DNA of 64,000 bases from Streptomyces noursei ATCC 11455 (GTDB lineage Bacteria; Actinomycetota; Actinomycetes; Streptomycetales; Streptomycetaceae): the NCBI RefSeq assembly GCF_001704275.1, contig NZ_CP011533.1, positions 9,300,001-9,364,000 on the forward strand. The letters are read 5' to 3'. This document shows, one piece after another, positions 44,196 to 55,093 of the stretch. The notes under the pieces were generated by a model, which did not search any database, was not told where the DNA came from, and saw nothing but the letters and a program-made list of their open reading frames with translations. Each line of letters begins with the position of its first letter. Within the stretch, counting starts at the first letter, position 1. The translations under genes were made by a program, and so were the position numbers.

Positions 44196-45584
44196 TCACT
44201 GCGGGCCCCCGGCGAGGGCCGGCAGCCCGAGGAGCAGATCGGCGGCGGTCGCCCGCCCGCCCGCCGCCCGCTGCAGCGCCCCCAGCCGTTCCGCGTTCCT
44301 GCGGAAGGAGGGGGTCTCCAACACCCGGGTCAACTTGTCGACCACGTCGTTGACGTCCATGTCCCGCGGGCGGTCGAGGGTCAGGCTGATCCCGAAGTCC
44401 TGGCCGCGCACCGCCTGGTCGTAGCAGTCCACCCACAAGGGCCGGACCACCAGCGGCTTCCCGAAGTACATGCCCTCGTTGTAGCCATTGCCGCCGGCAT
44501 GCGTGAAGAACACCTTCACGTTCGGGTGCGCGAGCACGTCCAGCTGCGACGGGACCCAGCTCTCGATGCGCAGATTCCCCGGCAGGGTCTCCTCGGGAGG
44601 CAACAGGTGCTGCTGTCCCGACGGCAGTTTCCACAACACCTGATGCCGTCCGTCGAGGCGCCGGGCCACCTCCACCATCGCACTGACCTGTTGGCGCGTC
44701 AGCCGGGTGATCGTGCCGAATCCCGCGTAGACCACCGAGGACTGCGCGTCCAACCAGCCCGACAGTTCCTCGTCGTCCGGAGCCTCCGGCAGCGGCGGAA
44801 CCATCGCTCCGACCAATTTCATCTGCCGTGGCAGCCGCACCGGATAGTCCAATTCGGCGATCGAATTGCACAGCACCAGCTGGGCGTTCTCGATCCGGGC
44901 CATCGGGCTCAACGGCGGCAGCCCGCGTGCCTTGCGCCGCTGGGTGTCCTGAGCCAGCACCTTGCTCATCTTCGGTGAGAGGAACATCGCCAGCGTCCGC
45001 CACTTGAACAACTGGTTGCTGATCTGCTGGGTCAGCGTCATGCGACGCGGAAATCCGGTGTGCGGAACGGGGAAGTCCCACGGCGTGTAGCCCTTCCCGA
45101 ACGGCGTGAACGCCGTCAGCACGTTGCTCGGTGAGAACGGCACGCTCAACACGAACGGAATCTTCCGGGCGATGGCGAGTTCGATGGCGAATCCACTGAT
45201 GCTGTCGATGACCATCAACGCCGGCTGTACCTCGTCGACGATCGCCGCGAGCTTCTGGAACTTCGCGTCCGACGCCACCGGCACGAACGAATGCCTGATC
45301 ACCGCACGATGTGCCTTGAACCGCGACGACTGGGTGACTTCCCGGTAGACCTCGTCGTTCCAGGTCACCGCCGACAGTTCGCTGACGACCTCCCCCAGCG
45401 AGGCGAATTCCACCGGGGAGCCCACCGATATCCCCTTCACGTCCTCGCGCCGCGGCTCGTCGGTGGCGAACCACAGATCCGGCACGTTCCGACGGGAGAG
45501 TTCCTCGGCGAGCACGAGCAACGGATTTGCCAGCCCACTCTCCGGAAGACTGACGAAAAGGATCGGCCGTCGGGCGGAGTCCAT
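44196..45584 (-). CDS. Macrolactone glycosyltransferase (mycosaminyltransferase type)
   Basis: 462 residues from MDSARRPILFVSLPESG, preceded by GAAAGGGAA. An in-frame start 93 nt further upstream is unlikely. The fold is GT-B of the MGT/UGT family: an N-terminal acceptor domain and a C-terminal nucleotide-sugar site with LDVLAHPNVKVFFTHAGGNG and GKPLVVRPLWVDCYDQ. The start MDSARRPILFVSLPESG is typical of NysDI/PimK/AmphDI/RimE enzymes, which add mycosamine to the polyene ring after carboxyl formation. It is probably the first gene of a tight operon with the aminotransferase, P450, ferredoxin and loading PKS. Confidence 0.93.
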   Translation of the reverse strand: MDSARRPILFVSLPESGLANPLLVLAEELSRRNVPDLWFATDEPRREDVKGISVGSPVEFASLGEVVSELSAVTWNDEVYREVTQSSRFKAHRAVIRHSFVPVASDAKFQKLAAIVDEVQPALMVIDSISGFAIELAIARKIPFVLSVPFSPSNVLTAFTPFGKGYTPWDFPVPHTGFPRRMTLTQQISNQLFKWRTLAMFLSPKMSKVLAQDTQRRKARGLPPLSPMARIENAQLVLCNSIAELDYPVRLPRQMKLVGAMVPPLPEAPDDEELSGWLDAQSSVVYAGFGTITRLTRQQVSAMVEVARRLDGRHQVLWKLPSGQQHLLPPEETLPGNLRIESWVPSQLDVLAHPNVKVFFTHAGGNGYNEGMYFGKPLVVRPLWVDCYDQAVRGQDFGISLTLDRPRDMDVNDVVDKLTRVLETPSFRRNAERLGALQRAAGGRATAADLLLGLPALAGGPQ

Positions 45585-45644
45585 GGATTCCCTTTCAGCG
45601 AGGACAAAGGGGGTTCGGTGAGCGAGCCCCTGCGCGGATCGGCT

Positions 45645-45721
45645 GGCCGCACCCTCCTTTGATCTCACGCGAGCCACCGGAAAATCCGTAGACCCGGGCG
45701 GGGAAAAAGGAGGGTGCGGCC
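45645..45721. repeat. 16-bp perfect inverted repeat between oxidase and glycosyltransferase genes
   Basis: 45645-45660 (ggccgcaccctccttt) is the exact reverse complement of 45706-45721, separated by 45 nt. It lies between the oxidase stop (45763) and the glycosyltransferase start (45584). It could be a long-loop attenuator or terminator, or paired operator half-sites. Confidence 0.75.
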
Positions 45722-45762
45722 CTCGGCGTCCGCAGCCGACCGGTGCCGTGGACCGCCGCCGG

Positions 45763-48005
<2,243 letters not shown>

Positions 48006-49424
48006 ATGTCGATCGCAGTGGACCCGCAGCAGCCCGAGCAGCCGACCGGCCGGGCACAGCTCAGCCTCGGGATCGCCGCTGCGCGGAACCTGGCGACCAC
48101 CACCAAGACCGTCCCGCAGATGCAGGGCACCAGCTCGCGCTGGCTGCTGCGCATGCTGCCGTGGGTGGAGGTCAAGGGCGGCGCGTACCGGGTCAACCGA
48201 CGCCTGGTCTACGAGGTCGGCGACGGCCGGGTCACCTTCGTCCAGGAGGGGAGCGCGGTCCGGGTCGTCCCGGCGGAGCTCGGGGAACTCCCGCTGCTGC
48301 GCGGGTTCGAGGACGACATGACGCTGCGGGCGCTCGCCGACCGGTGCCGCCGGCAGCAGTACGGACCCGGCCAGGTCATCGCCGAACAGGGCGGGGCCGT
48401 CGACCACGTCTATCTGATCGTGCACGGCAAGGTGGAGAAGGTCGGCACCGGAAACTACGGCGAGCAGACCCGCCGCGGTGTGCTGTCCGACGGCGGCTTC
48501 TTCGGCGGACATGCGGTGGCCGAGGAGCCGGGGGAGTGGGACTTCACGGCGCGTGCGATGACGGCGTGCACGGTGCTGGCCCTGCCTCGGGCCGCCTACG
48601 AGGAAGTGGCCGACCGCGACGACCGGTTGCGGGCCCACGTCCGGCAGCGCGAGGCCGAGAAGGGGCGCCCGCAGAACAAGAAGGGCGAGGCGAACATCGC
48701 CCTCGCCGCCGGCCACACCGGTGAGCCGGTGATCCCGGGGACCTTCGTCGACTACGAACTCCAGCCCCGCGAGTACGAGCTGAGCGTGGCCCAGACGATT
48801 CTGCGGGTGCACACCCGGGTCGCCGACCTCTACAACGACCCGATGGACCAGGTCGAGCAGCAGCTGCGGCTGACCATCGAGGCCCTGCGCGAACGCCAGG
48901 AGTCCGAGCTGGTCAACAACCCCGAGTTCGGACTGCTGCACAACGCCGACTACAACCAGCGCATCTCCACCCACTCCGGCCCGCCCACACCGGACGACAT
49001 GGACGAACTGCTGAGCATGCGGCGCGGGACCAGGGCGTTCTTCGCGCACCCGCGTGCCATCGCCGCCCTCGGCCGCGAATGCAACAAGCGGGGCCTGGCG
49101 TTCGACAGCGCCGATGTCGCCGGCCACCCGGTGCCCGCCTGGCGCGGCGTGCCGATCCTTCCCTGCGGCAAGATCCCCGTCTCGGACGCGGGCACCTCCG
49201 CCATCCTCGCGATGCGCCTGGGGGAGGCCGAGGAAGGGGTGGTCGGCCTGCGCCAGACAGGCATCCCCGACGAGTACGAGCCGGGCCTCAACGTGCGGTT
49301 CATGGGCATCAACGACCAGGCCCTGATCTCCTACCTGGTCAGCACCTACTACTCGGCGGCCGTTCTCGTGCCCGACGCGCTGGGCGTCCTGGAGAACGTC
49401 GAGGTCTTCCACACCCCGTCCTGA
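48006..49424 (+). CDS. Family 2B encapsulin shell protein with cyclic-nucleotide-binding domain
   Basis: 472 residues from [21 protein letters not shown] lies 6 nt before this ATG, which rules out the ATG 15 nt upstream. Residues about 95-220 form a Crp/cNMP-binding fold ([18 protein letters not shown], then [16 protein letters not shown] in place of the phosphate-binding cassette). It is inserted in an HK97-type shell sequence that continues with [19 protein letters not shown] and ends in [19 protein letters not shown]. This is the EshA-like class now recognised as encapsulin family 2B, which self-assembles into protein cages around a terpene enzyme. The 2-methylisoborneol synthase gene starts 30 nt downstream, the known cargo pairing. 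Ligand (cAMP or other) and its effect on the shell are not shown by sequence. Confidence 0.92.
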   Translation: MSIAVDPQQPEQPTGRAQLSLGIAAARNLATTTKTVPQMQGTSSRWLLRMLPWVEVKGGAYRVNRRLVYEVGDGRVTFVQEGSAVRVVPAELGELPLLRGFEDDMTLRALADRCRRQQYGPGQVIAEQGGAVDHVYLIVHGKVEKVGTGNYGEQTRRGVLSDGGFFGGHAVAEEPGEWDFTARAMTACTVLALPRAAYEEVADRDDRLRAHVRQREAEKGRPQNKKGEANIALAAGHTGEPVIPGTFVDYELQPREYELSVAQTILRVHTRVADLYNDPMDQVEQQLRLTIEALRERQESELVNNPEFGLLHNADYNQRISTHSGPPTPDDMDELLSMRRGTRAFFAHPRAIAALGRECNKRGLAFDSADVAGHPVPAWRGVPILPCGKIPVSDAGTSAILAMRLGEAEEGVVGLRQTGIPDEYEPGLNVRFMGINDQALISYLVSTYYSAAVLVPDALGVLENVEVFHTPS

Positions 49425-49454
49425 CGTAGACGGCGCGAACGGAGAGCAGAACCG

Positions 49455-50657
49455 GTGTCACAGCTGTCCCGGATGGCCGCACCCCTGGCCCGCCACCATG
49501 TGGCGCGACTCGCGGCCACCCTCCTCACCCACAGCCGGGGAATCCGCCCGCCCGCACCGAAGACGCTGCCGGGAACCGTCCGCCACCAGGCGCGCACCGC
49601 CGTGCCCACCGGACCGACCGGGATCGGCACCTCCGCGGCCCGCATCACGGCCAGGCGGGCGACCGGCGCGCCACCGGACACGACGGGCGGACAGGGCACC
49701 GGCGTCCCCGAGCTGTACTGTCCGCCCGCGATACGGGACGACCAGGCGCTCGGCCGGGAGGTCAACGACCGGCTGGTCGACTGGGCGGAGGAGGTCGGCC
49801 TCTACGCCGGACGCCTCGCACGCGTACGCGCGGCCGACTTCGGGCGCCTGATGATGCTGGCCCACCCCGACAGCGACGACCCGGACCGCCTGCTGGCCGC
49901 GGCCAAATGTGCGCTGGCGGAGTGGGCCACGGACGACTACTACTGCGACGACGAGACCATGGGCTCGCGGACCGAACTGCTCGGCTCGCACCTCGGCCCC
50001 GCCTACGCGGCCCTCGACCCCGCCCACCTCCCGGCCGGCTACGCACCCGCATGGGAACGGGACATGGCCGACGACCCCGTCCGGGTCGCCCTGCGCTCGG
50101 GGCTGCGCGACCTGGCCAGGTACGCGGACCCCTCCCAGGTGGCCCGGCTCCGCCATGAGGTCGCGGTCCTCTTCGTGGGGTACGGACAGGAGGGTTCCTG
50201 GCGCTCCCGCGACCATATGCCCACCGTCCACGAATATCTGGCGCACCGTCAGATCAACAGCTTCCTGCCCTGCATCGCGCTGGTCGACGTGGTCGGCGGC
50301 TACTCGGTGGCGGCCGCCGAGTATGCCGACCCGCGGGTCCGCCGCGCCGTGACGACGGCCGCCACGGCCAGCACGCTCGTCAACGACCTGTACTCGATGG
50401 CGAAGGAGGACCACTCCTCGGGCGTGGAGTTCAACCTGCCCAGCGTGATCGCCGCCGAGGAGCGGTGCTCGCCGCGCGAGGCGGTCGAACGCAGCGTGGA
50501 GATCCACGACGAACTGGTCCGCACCTTCGAGGCGGAGGCCGCGGCCCTCGTCCTCACCGGATCGCCGCAGCTGCGCCACTTCCTCGCGGGCGTATGGGCC
50601 TGGCTCGGCGGCAACCGTGAATGGCACAGCGGAAGCCTCCGCTATCACGACGCCTGA
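49455..50657 (+). CDS. 2-Methylisoborneol synthase (terpene cyclase, encapsulin cargo)
   Basis: 400 residues from a GTG start with GGAGAG 9 nt upstream. Class I terpene cyclase motifs: DDYYCDDE at 160-167 and the NSE triad NDLYSMAKE at 310-318. The unusual DDYYCDDE form is typical of enzymes that cyclise 2-methylgeranyl diphosphate to the earthy odorant 2-methylisoborneol. Residues 1 to about 85 are rich in Ala, Pro, Gly, Arg and Thr, have no predicted fold, and begin with a short basic amphipathic stretch (LARHHVARLAATLLTHSRG). Such N-termini carry the loading signal into family 2B encapsulins. The gene follows the shell gene and precedes the methyltransferase that makes its substrate. Confidence 0.96.
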   Translation: MSQLSRMAAPLARHHVARLAATLLTHSRGIRPPAPKTLPGTVRHQARTAVPTGPTGIGTSAARITARRATGAPPDTTGGQGTGVPELYCPPAIRDDQALGREVNDRLVDWAEEVGLYAGRLARVRAADFGRLMMLAHPDSDDPDRLLAAAKCALAEWATDDYYCDDETMGSRTELLGSHLGPAYAALDPAHLPAGYAPAWERDMADDPVRVALRSGLRDLARYADPSQVARLRHEVAVLFVGYGQEGSWRSRDHMPTVHEYLAHRQINSFLPCIALVDVVGGYSVAAAEYADPRVRRAVTTAATASTLVNDLYSMAKEDHSSGVEFNLPSVIAAEERCSPREAVERSVEIHDELVRTFEAEAAALVLTGSPQLRHFLAGVWAWLGGNREWHSGSLRYHDA

Positions 50658-50721
50658 GCCCGACCTCCCCCTTTCGTTGCCACCCACGCGGTCCTTCCAC
50701 ATGCAGTCAAGGAGCCTCCCC

Positions 50722-51585
50722 ATGACCACCGCCCCTCTCTCTCCCGCGGCCCCGGTGCTGCGCACGGCCTACCAGCAGTCCGTTGCGGACTACTGGAACA
50801 ACGAGAAGGACCCGGTCAACCTGAGCCTGGGCGACGTCGACGGCCTGTACCACCACCACTACGGGCTCGGCGACTACGACCCCTCCGTCCTGGAAGGCCC
50901 CGAGGACACCCGCGACGCACGCATCATCGAGGAACTGCACCGACTGGAATCGGCACAGGCGGACACCCTCCTCGACCACCTCGGCCCGATCGCCCCCGAG
51001 CACCGCCTCCTCGACGCCGGATGCGGACGGGGCGGCAGCAGCATCATGGCCAACGCGCGCTTCGGCTGCCAGGTCGACGGTGTGTCCATCTCCCAGGCCC
51101 AGGTCGACTTCGCCAACGGCCAGGCCCACAAGCGGGGCGTGGACGACAAGGTGCGTTACCACTTCCGCAACATGCTGGACACCGGCTTCCCGACCGGAGC
51201 CTTCCAGGGCATCTGGAACAACGAGTCCACCATGTACGTGGACCTGTTCCAGCTCTTCTCCGAGCACGCGCGCCAACTGGCCTTCGGCGGTCGCTACGTC
51301 GTCATCACGGGCTGCTACAACGACGTGACCGGCGGCCGCTCCAAGGCGGTGAGCCGGATCGACGAGCACTACACCTGCAACATCCATCCCCGCAGCGCCT
51401 ACTTCAAGGCGATGGCAGCCAACGGCCTCGTCCCCATCAACGTCGTCGACCTCACGTCGGCCACGATCCCGTACTGGGAGCTGCGCGCCGAGTCCTCCCT
51501 CGCCACCGGCGTCGAAGACCCGTTCCTGACCGCATACCGCGAAGGCAGCTTCCACTACCTCCTCATCGCCGCCGACCGCGTCTGA
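50722..51585 (+). CDS. Geranyl diphosphate 2-C-methyltransferase
   Basis: 287 residues. The start MTTAPLSPAAP has AAGGAG 7 nt upstream; an in-frame ATG 105 nt earlier overlaps the synthase and lacks support. The SAM-binding loop LLDAGCGRGGSS and the YHHHYGLGDYD segment near the N-terminus match bacterial GPP methyltransferases. The enzyme transfers a methyl group from S-adenosylmethionine to C2 of geranyl diphosphate, giving the substrate of the adjacent cyclase. Shell, cyclase and methyltransferase form one compact operon (gaps of 30 and 64 nt), as in the S. coelicolor 2-MIB locus. Confidence 0.96.
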   Translation: MTTAPLSPAAPVLRTAYQQSVADYWNNEKDPVNLSLGDVDGLYHHHYGLGDYDPSVLEGPEDTRDARIIEELHRLESAQADTLLDHLGPIAPEHRLLDAGCGRGGSSIMANARFGCQVDGVSISQAQVDFANGQAHKRGVDDKVRYHFRNMLDTGFPTGAFQGIWNNESTMYVDLFQLFSEHARQLAFGGRYVVITGCYNDVTGGRSKAVSRIDEHYTCNIHPRSAYFKAMAANGLVPINVVDLTSATIPYWELRAESSLATGVEDPFLTAYREGSFHYLLIAADRV

Positions 51586-52022
51586 CCGCTTCTGACGGCG
51601 TCCGACCCTGTCCGGCTGGATGTCCGGGGTCTGACCAGCGGAGACCGCCTGCCCAAGGACACCCGGCCAGCCACCCGGTGCCGGGGCGGGCGGTGCGGCA
51701 CGCCTCGGCACCGGGTGCACCCGCGCAGTGAGTGCGCATGACGCCCCGAAGCGATCAATCGCCCCATACGTCACTCCCGCATGGATGCCTGCATGTATAG
51801 GAGAAAATGTCCGAACTTCCCCTGTCGTCGGCTGCCGTTACGCACCACAGTCACTGCTGTCCGAAAGCGGCTGCCGTCTTCCCCCCGTCAGTGACCTCGT
51901 GCTGTTGTGGCCCTTCCCAGGAAAGGCCGCGCCCTGCCGGCGCAGGGCGACACCCGCGAGGCGCCTGCCAGTTCGGCGATCCCGGCAGCTGCTCCCCACC
52001 CTCACCGACGAGAGGGCAGCAC
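51586..52022 (+). other. Intergenic region with terminator and promoter
   Basis: About 437 nt. It holds the operon terminator (51672-51717) and the presumed promoter of the fulvocin-related gene. An ATG at 51807 with AGGAG 3 nt upstream is in frame with that gene. The 72 codons it would add have far more A/T third positions than the gene itself and look non-coding. Confidence 0.55.
51672..51717 (+). terminator. Terminator of the 2-methylisoborneol operon
   Basis: Exact 11-bp arms (51672-51682 with 51707-51717), extendable by four further pairs including one G-U, leave a loop of about 16 nt. It lies 86 nt past the methyltransferase stop. Confidence 0.7.
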
Positions 52023-53042
52023 ATGTCGACCACGACACGATGGATCCTGACGTTCGACTCCTCCTGCGGCACCTGTTCGGCGGTCTCGTCCGCCGTTGCC
52101 GGGGCCAGCCGGGGCAAGCTGGAGGTGATGCCGCTGACCGACGCAGCGGTACGACGGTGGCGCGCGGAAGCCATGGGCCCCGACCCCGTGTGGGCGCCGA
52201 CCCTGCTGCGGGTGACCGGCGGCTCGGCCCGCGCCTGGACCGGCCCGCGGATGGCTCCGCCACTGGTGCGTCGGCTGGGGCTGCGGGCGACCGGTCGCGT
52301 GCTGGTGGCGCTGGGCGAGCTGCGTCACACGGCCCGCACCGGGCGGAAAGTTCCGGTCGCGGACCCCGCCGTACAGCAGGCCAGCGCCGGTGTGAGCCGC
52401 AAGCGGTTCCTGCTGCTCGCGGGCGGCGTCAGCACAGCGGTCGGCATCACCGTCGCCGGACAGACACCGGCATTCGCGCGCTCGGCAGACACCGAAGCCC
52501 GAGCCTGGGTCGCCGCGCACCGCGACACCTTGCCGCGCACCTACGCCGACATCGCCCCACTTCCCTCCGCGGTGCGGCAGGCGGTGCTGGTGGAGTTGTC
52601 CCCGACGGAGCGCAGCCGGGTGTGGACCGAGCACCTGGCGACGTTCCGGGCCGCCCATCCGTGCCTGACCGCGCAGCAGAGCCGCGTCGTTCAGGACGCA
52701 CTCGCCCTGGCAGGCTCCGAGGCCACGTTCGCGGCCGGTGAGCCGACCAAGGGCTCGGCACTCCAACGCCGCATCTCGGCGGTGGAGGCAGCGGCGAAGG
52801 AGACGTTCGGCGTAGCGGACAGCGCGGCGCTGCTGGTCACGCTCGGCCCCGCCGGCGCCACCCAGGCACACAGCGGCCGGAGCCGGACGGCCGCCGGCAT
52901 CCAGGACACCTGCAACTGCAGCACCACGTCGGTGTGGTGCACCGTATGGGAGGGCCCGCACTGCAACTGCTGCTTCTGCGGCGTGACCTCGGGCTGTGGC
53001 TTCCTCGGCCTGTACCAGTGCAACGGAACCTGCACCAAGTGA
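52023..53042 (+). CDS. Fulvocin-C-related bacteriocin-like protein with N-terminal thiol domain
   Basis: 339 residues from MSTTTRWILTF, chosen by codon bias over an upstream start at 51807 (see the intergenic entry). Three parts are visible. Residues 1-100 resemble DCC-type thiol-disulfide proteins with CGTC (Cys15, Cys18). Residues about 125-155 hold a basic then hydrophobic stretch (SRKRFLLLAGG to TPAFA), like an internal Tat or signal-anchor segment. The rest contains a fulvocin-C-like helical region (TYADIAPLPSAVRQA, PTERSRVW) and a tail with ten cysteines in the last 44 residues (DTCNC, HCNCCFC, GCGFLGLYQCNGTC). The family is named for the Myxococcus bacteriocin fulvocin C, but I know of no function for these Streptomyces relatives. 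No immunity or modification gene is evident alongside. Confidence 0.8.
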   Translation: MSTTTRWILTFDSSCGTCSAVSSAVAGASRGKLEVMPLTDAAVRRWRAEAMGPDPVWAPTLLRVTGGSARAWTGPRMAPPLVRRLGLRATGRVLVALGELRHTARTGRKVPVADPAVQQASAGVSRKRFLLLAGGVSTAVGITVAGQTPAFARSADTEARAWVAAHRDTLPRTYADIAPLPSAVRQAVLVELSPTERSRVWTEHLATFRAAHPCLTAQQSRVVQDALALAGSEATFAAGEPTKGSALQRRISAVEAAAKETFGVADSAALLVTLGPAGATQAHSGRSRTAAGIQDTCNCSTTSVWCTVWEGPHCNCCFCGVTSGCGFLGLYQCNGTCTK

Positions 53043-53334
53043 CCGACCCGGAACGGCACGATCGCCCAGCGCCCCTGTCCCACGGCGGATCGGCGCCCAT
53101 GCCGGCCCGCGCACCACGGACGCCGGCAGTTCTCGGACACGGCAGCCAGGCGTGTCGTCCCGGGACGTTGTCGGCACCTGCGCCGGGCAGTTGAAAGGGC
53201 AGCGAGGGTCCTCCGGATGCGGTGCGGAGCACCACCCGCGCACCAGGACCCGTACTCAGAGGGTCCTCCTGCCCCACCGAATCACCTGGCCCACGGGGTT
53301 CCGAGGACGGCCACTCGGAGCACACCATACGAGC

Positions 53335-53910
53335 ATGAAGATTCCCGACCGCCGGATCGAACTGTTCACCGGCAATGGCACCAGCACCGGCACAGACACA
53401 GGCACCAGCAGCGAGCGCCGATTCAGCGGCCCCGCGACCGGCGACGAGCGAAGCATGCTGGTGGCCATGCTGGACGCCCAACGCGCCACCCTGAAGCTGA
53501 AGTGCTCCGGGCTGGGACCGGAGTTGGCACTGCGCTCCGTGCCCCCCTCCTCGCTCTCCCTCCTCGGCCTCGTCCGACACCTCGCCGACGTGGAACGCCG
53601 CTGGTTCCGAGCCGTGCTCGGCGGCCACGACGTCGAGCTGCGCTTCTCCTCCACGGACGTCCCCGAGGGCGACTTCGACGGCGCGGGACCCGAGGCCGTC
53701 GAAGAGTCCTGGGCGGTCTGGCACGCCGAGGTCGCTTTCGCGGAGGCATGCGTCGCCGAGGCCCCGCATCTCGACATCGAGGGTCAGGACCCCTGGCGGG
53801 GCACGGTCTCCCTGCGCTGGGTACTCATCCACATGATCGAGGAGTACGCCCGCCACAACGGACACGCCGACCTGATCCGCGAACGGATCGACGGAGCGGT
53901 CGGGGTGTGA
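53335..53910 (+). CDS. DinB/DUF664-family protein
   Basis: 191 residues from MKIPDRRIELF. After a Ser/Thr/Gly-rich N-terminal stretch (about 12-30) comes a four-helix DinB-like domain with metal-ligand-type histidines in LLGLVRHLADVERRWF and in HMIEEYARHNGHADLIRE. Actinobacterial members are thought to be mycothiol-dependent thiol transferases or detoxification enzymes; the substrate cannot be read from sequence. The ATG lacks a close Shine-Dalgarno site (only GGAG about 13 nt away). It stands alone, 292 nt after the fulvocin-related gene. Confidence 0.85.
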   Translation: MKIPDRRIELFTGNGTSTGTDTGTSSERRFSGPATGDERSMLVAMLDAQRATLKLKCSGLGPELALRSVPPSSLSLLGLVRHLADVERRWFRAVLGGHDVELRFSSTDVPEGDFDGAGPEAVEESWAVWHAEVAFAEACVAEAPHLDIEGQDPWRGTVSLRWVLIHMIEEYARHNGHADLIRERIDGAVGV

Positions 53911-54082
53911 CCCCGAGCGGCCGACCGGCCGTCCCGTCCGCGTCGCGTCCGCTCCACAGCGCACCCATCTGGAGGGGCACCCTCCACCGCACTGATCGGC
54001 CGGTCGTGCCGAGTGGAGGGAATCCCCACATCAGCACGAGGGTTGCACGACACACCAGCAACAGTCGTGTGAAGGGCTCTCC

Positions 54083-54988
54083 GTGCGCGCCATACAGATC
54101 GATCGATTCGGCACCCCCGACGTTCTCAACCTCGTCGAGGCTCCCCGACCTGAGCCGGGCCCCGGAGAGGTGCTGATCCGGACCATCGCGACCAGTATCA
54201 ATCCCGTCGACGACAAGACGCGGGAGGGAGCCATCGGCGAAGGGACGCCCCCGCTGCCGATGACGCTCGGCTGGGACCTGGCCGGCGTCGTGGTCGACGG
54301 GGGAGACAGCGCGCTACGCCCCGGCGAACGCGTCATCGCCATGTCACATCAGCTCAGCTCCGGACGGGGCACCTGGGCCGACCTGGTCACACTGCCCGCA
54401 ACGGCAGTCGCCGCCGCGCCGCAGGCGGTCAGTCTGGTCGAGGCCGCGACTCTGCCGCTCCCCGGACTGACGGCCTGGCAGACCCTGAACTGGCTTGCGG
54501 TGTCTGCCGGAGAGCGGCTGCTGATTGCCGGCGCCGCCGGTGCGGTCGGCGGGTGTGCACTCCAGATGGCCCGCGCACGAGGCGTCGAGGTCGATGCTCT
54601 GGTCTCCCGTGACACACAGGTGACCTTCGCCCGCGACCACGGCGCGGGCGTTGTCGCCACCGACCCCGACGCGTTTCAGGACCGCGGTTACGACGCGGTC
54701 TTCGACACCTTCGGGGCCTTCCTGACCGAGGCGGTGAAGGACGGCGGCCGGTACGCCTCGATCGCCACCCAGGCCGGTCCGGTCCCTGACCTGTCCGCAC
54801 GAGGAGTGCGTACCACCGTCAACCAAGTGCACGAGGACGGCGCAGGGCTGAGCGCACTGACCAAGCTCGTCGACGACGGCTCGTTGCGATTGCGGTTGCA
54901 CTCCACCTACGGCCTTCAGGACATCCGAGCCGCCCACCAGCGCTTCCTCCAGGGCAACTTGTCCGGCAGGATCGCCCTGACCTTCTGA
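54083..54988 (+). CDS. Zinc-free quinone oxidoreductase-like MDR enzyme
   Basis: 301 residues from a GTG start with GAAGGG about 6 nt upstream. Medium-chain dehydrogenase/reductase family: an N-terminal catalytic fold (MRAIQIDRFGTPDVL, SINPVDDKTREG) and a nucleotide-binding fold with AGAAGAVGGCALQMARARG. The Cys/His zinc ligands of alcohol dehydrogenases are missing, so it should act as an NADPH-dependent enone or quinone reductase (QOR/zeta-crystallin type). It is somewhat shorter than the usual 310-330 residues. It forms a single-gene unit; the substrate is unknown. Confidence 0.9.
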   Translation: MRAIQIDRFGTPDVLNLVEAPRPEPGPGEVLIRTIATSINPVDDKTREGAIGEGTPPLPMTLGWDLAGVVVDGGDSALRPGERVIAMSHQLSSGRGTWADLVTLPATAVAAAPQAVSLVEAATLPLPGLTAWQTLNWLAVSAGERLLIAGAAGAVGGCALQMARARGVEVDALVSRDTQVTFARDHGAGVVATDPDAFQDRGYDAVFDTFGAFLTEAVKDGGRYASIATQAGPVPDLSARGVRTTVNQVHEDGAGLSALTKLVDDGSLRLRLHSTYGLQDIRAAHQRFLQGNLSGRIALTF

Positions 54989-55093
54989 CCACGCCCATGG
55001 CCCTCCGGCACCCGCACCGGGCCTGACGCTCCCCGAACCCTCGCCGAGCCCGGATGGATGAGGATGGCGGCGAGGGGGAGGGCAGCCGACCGG

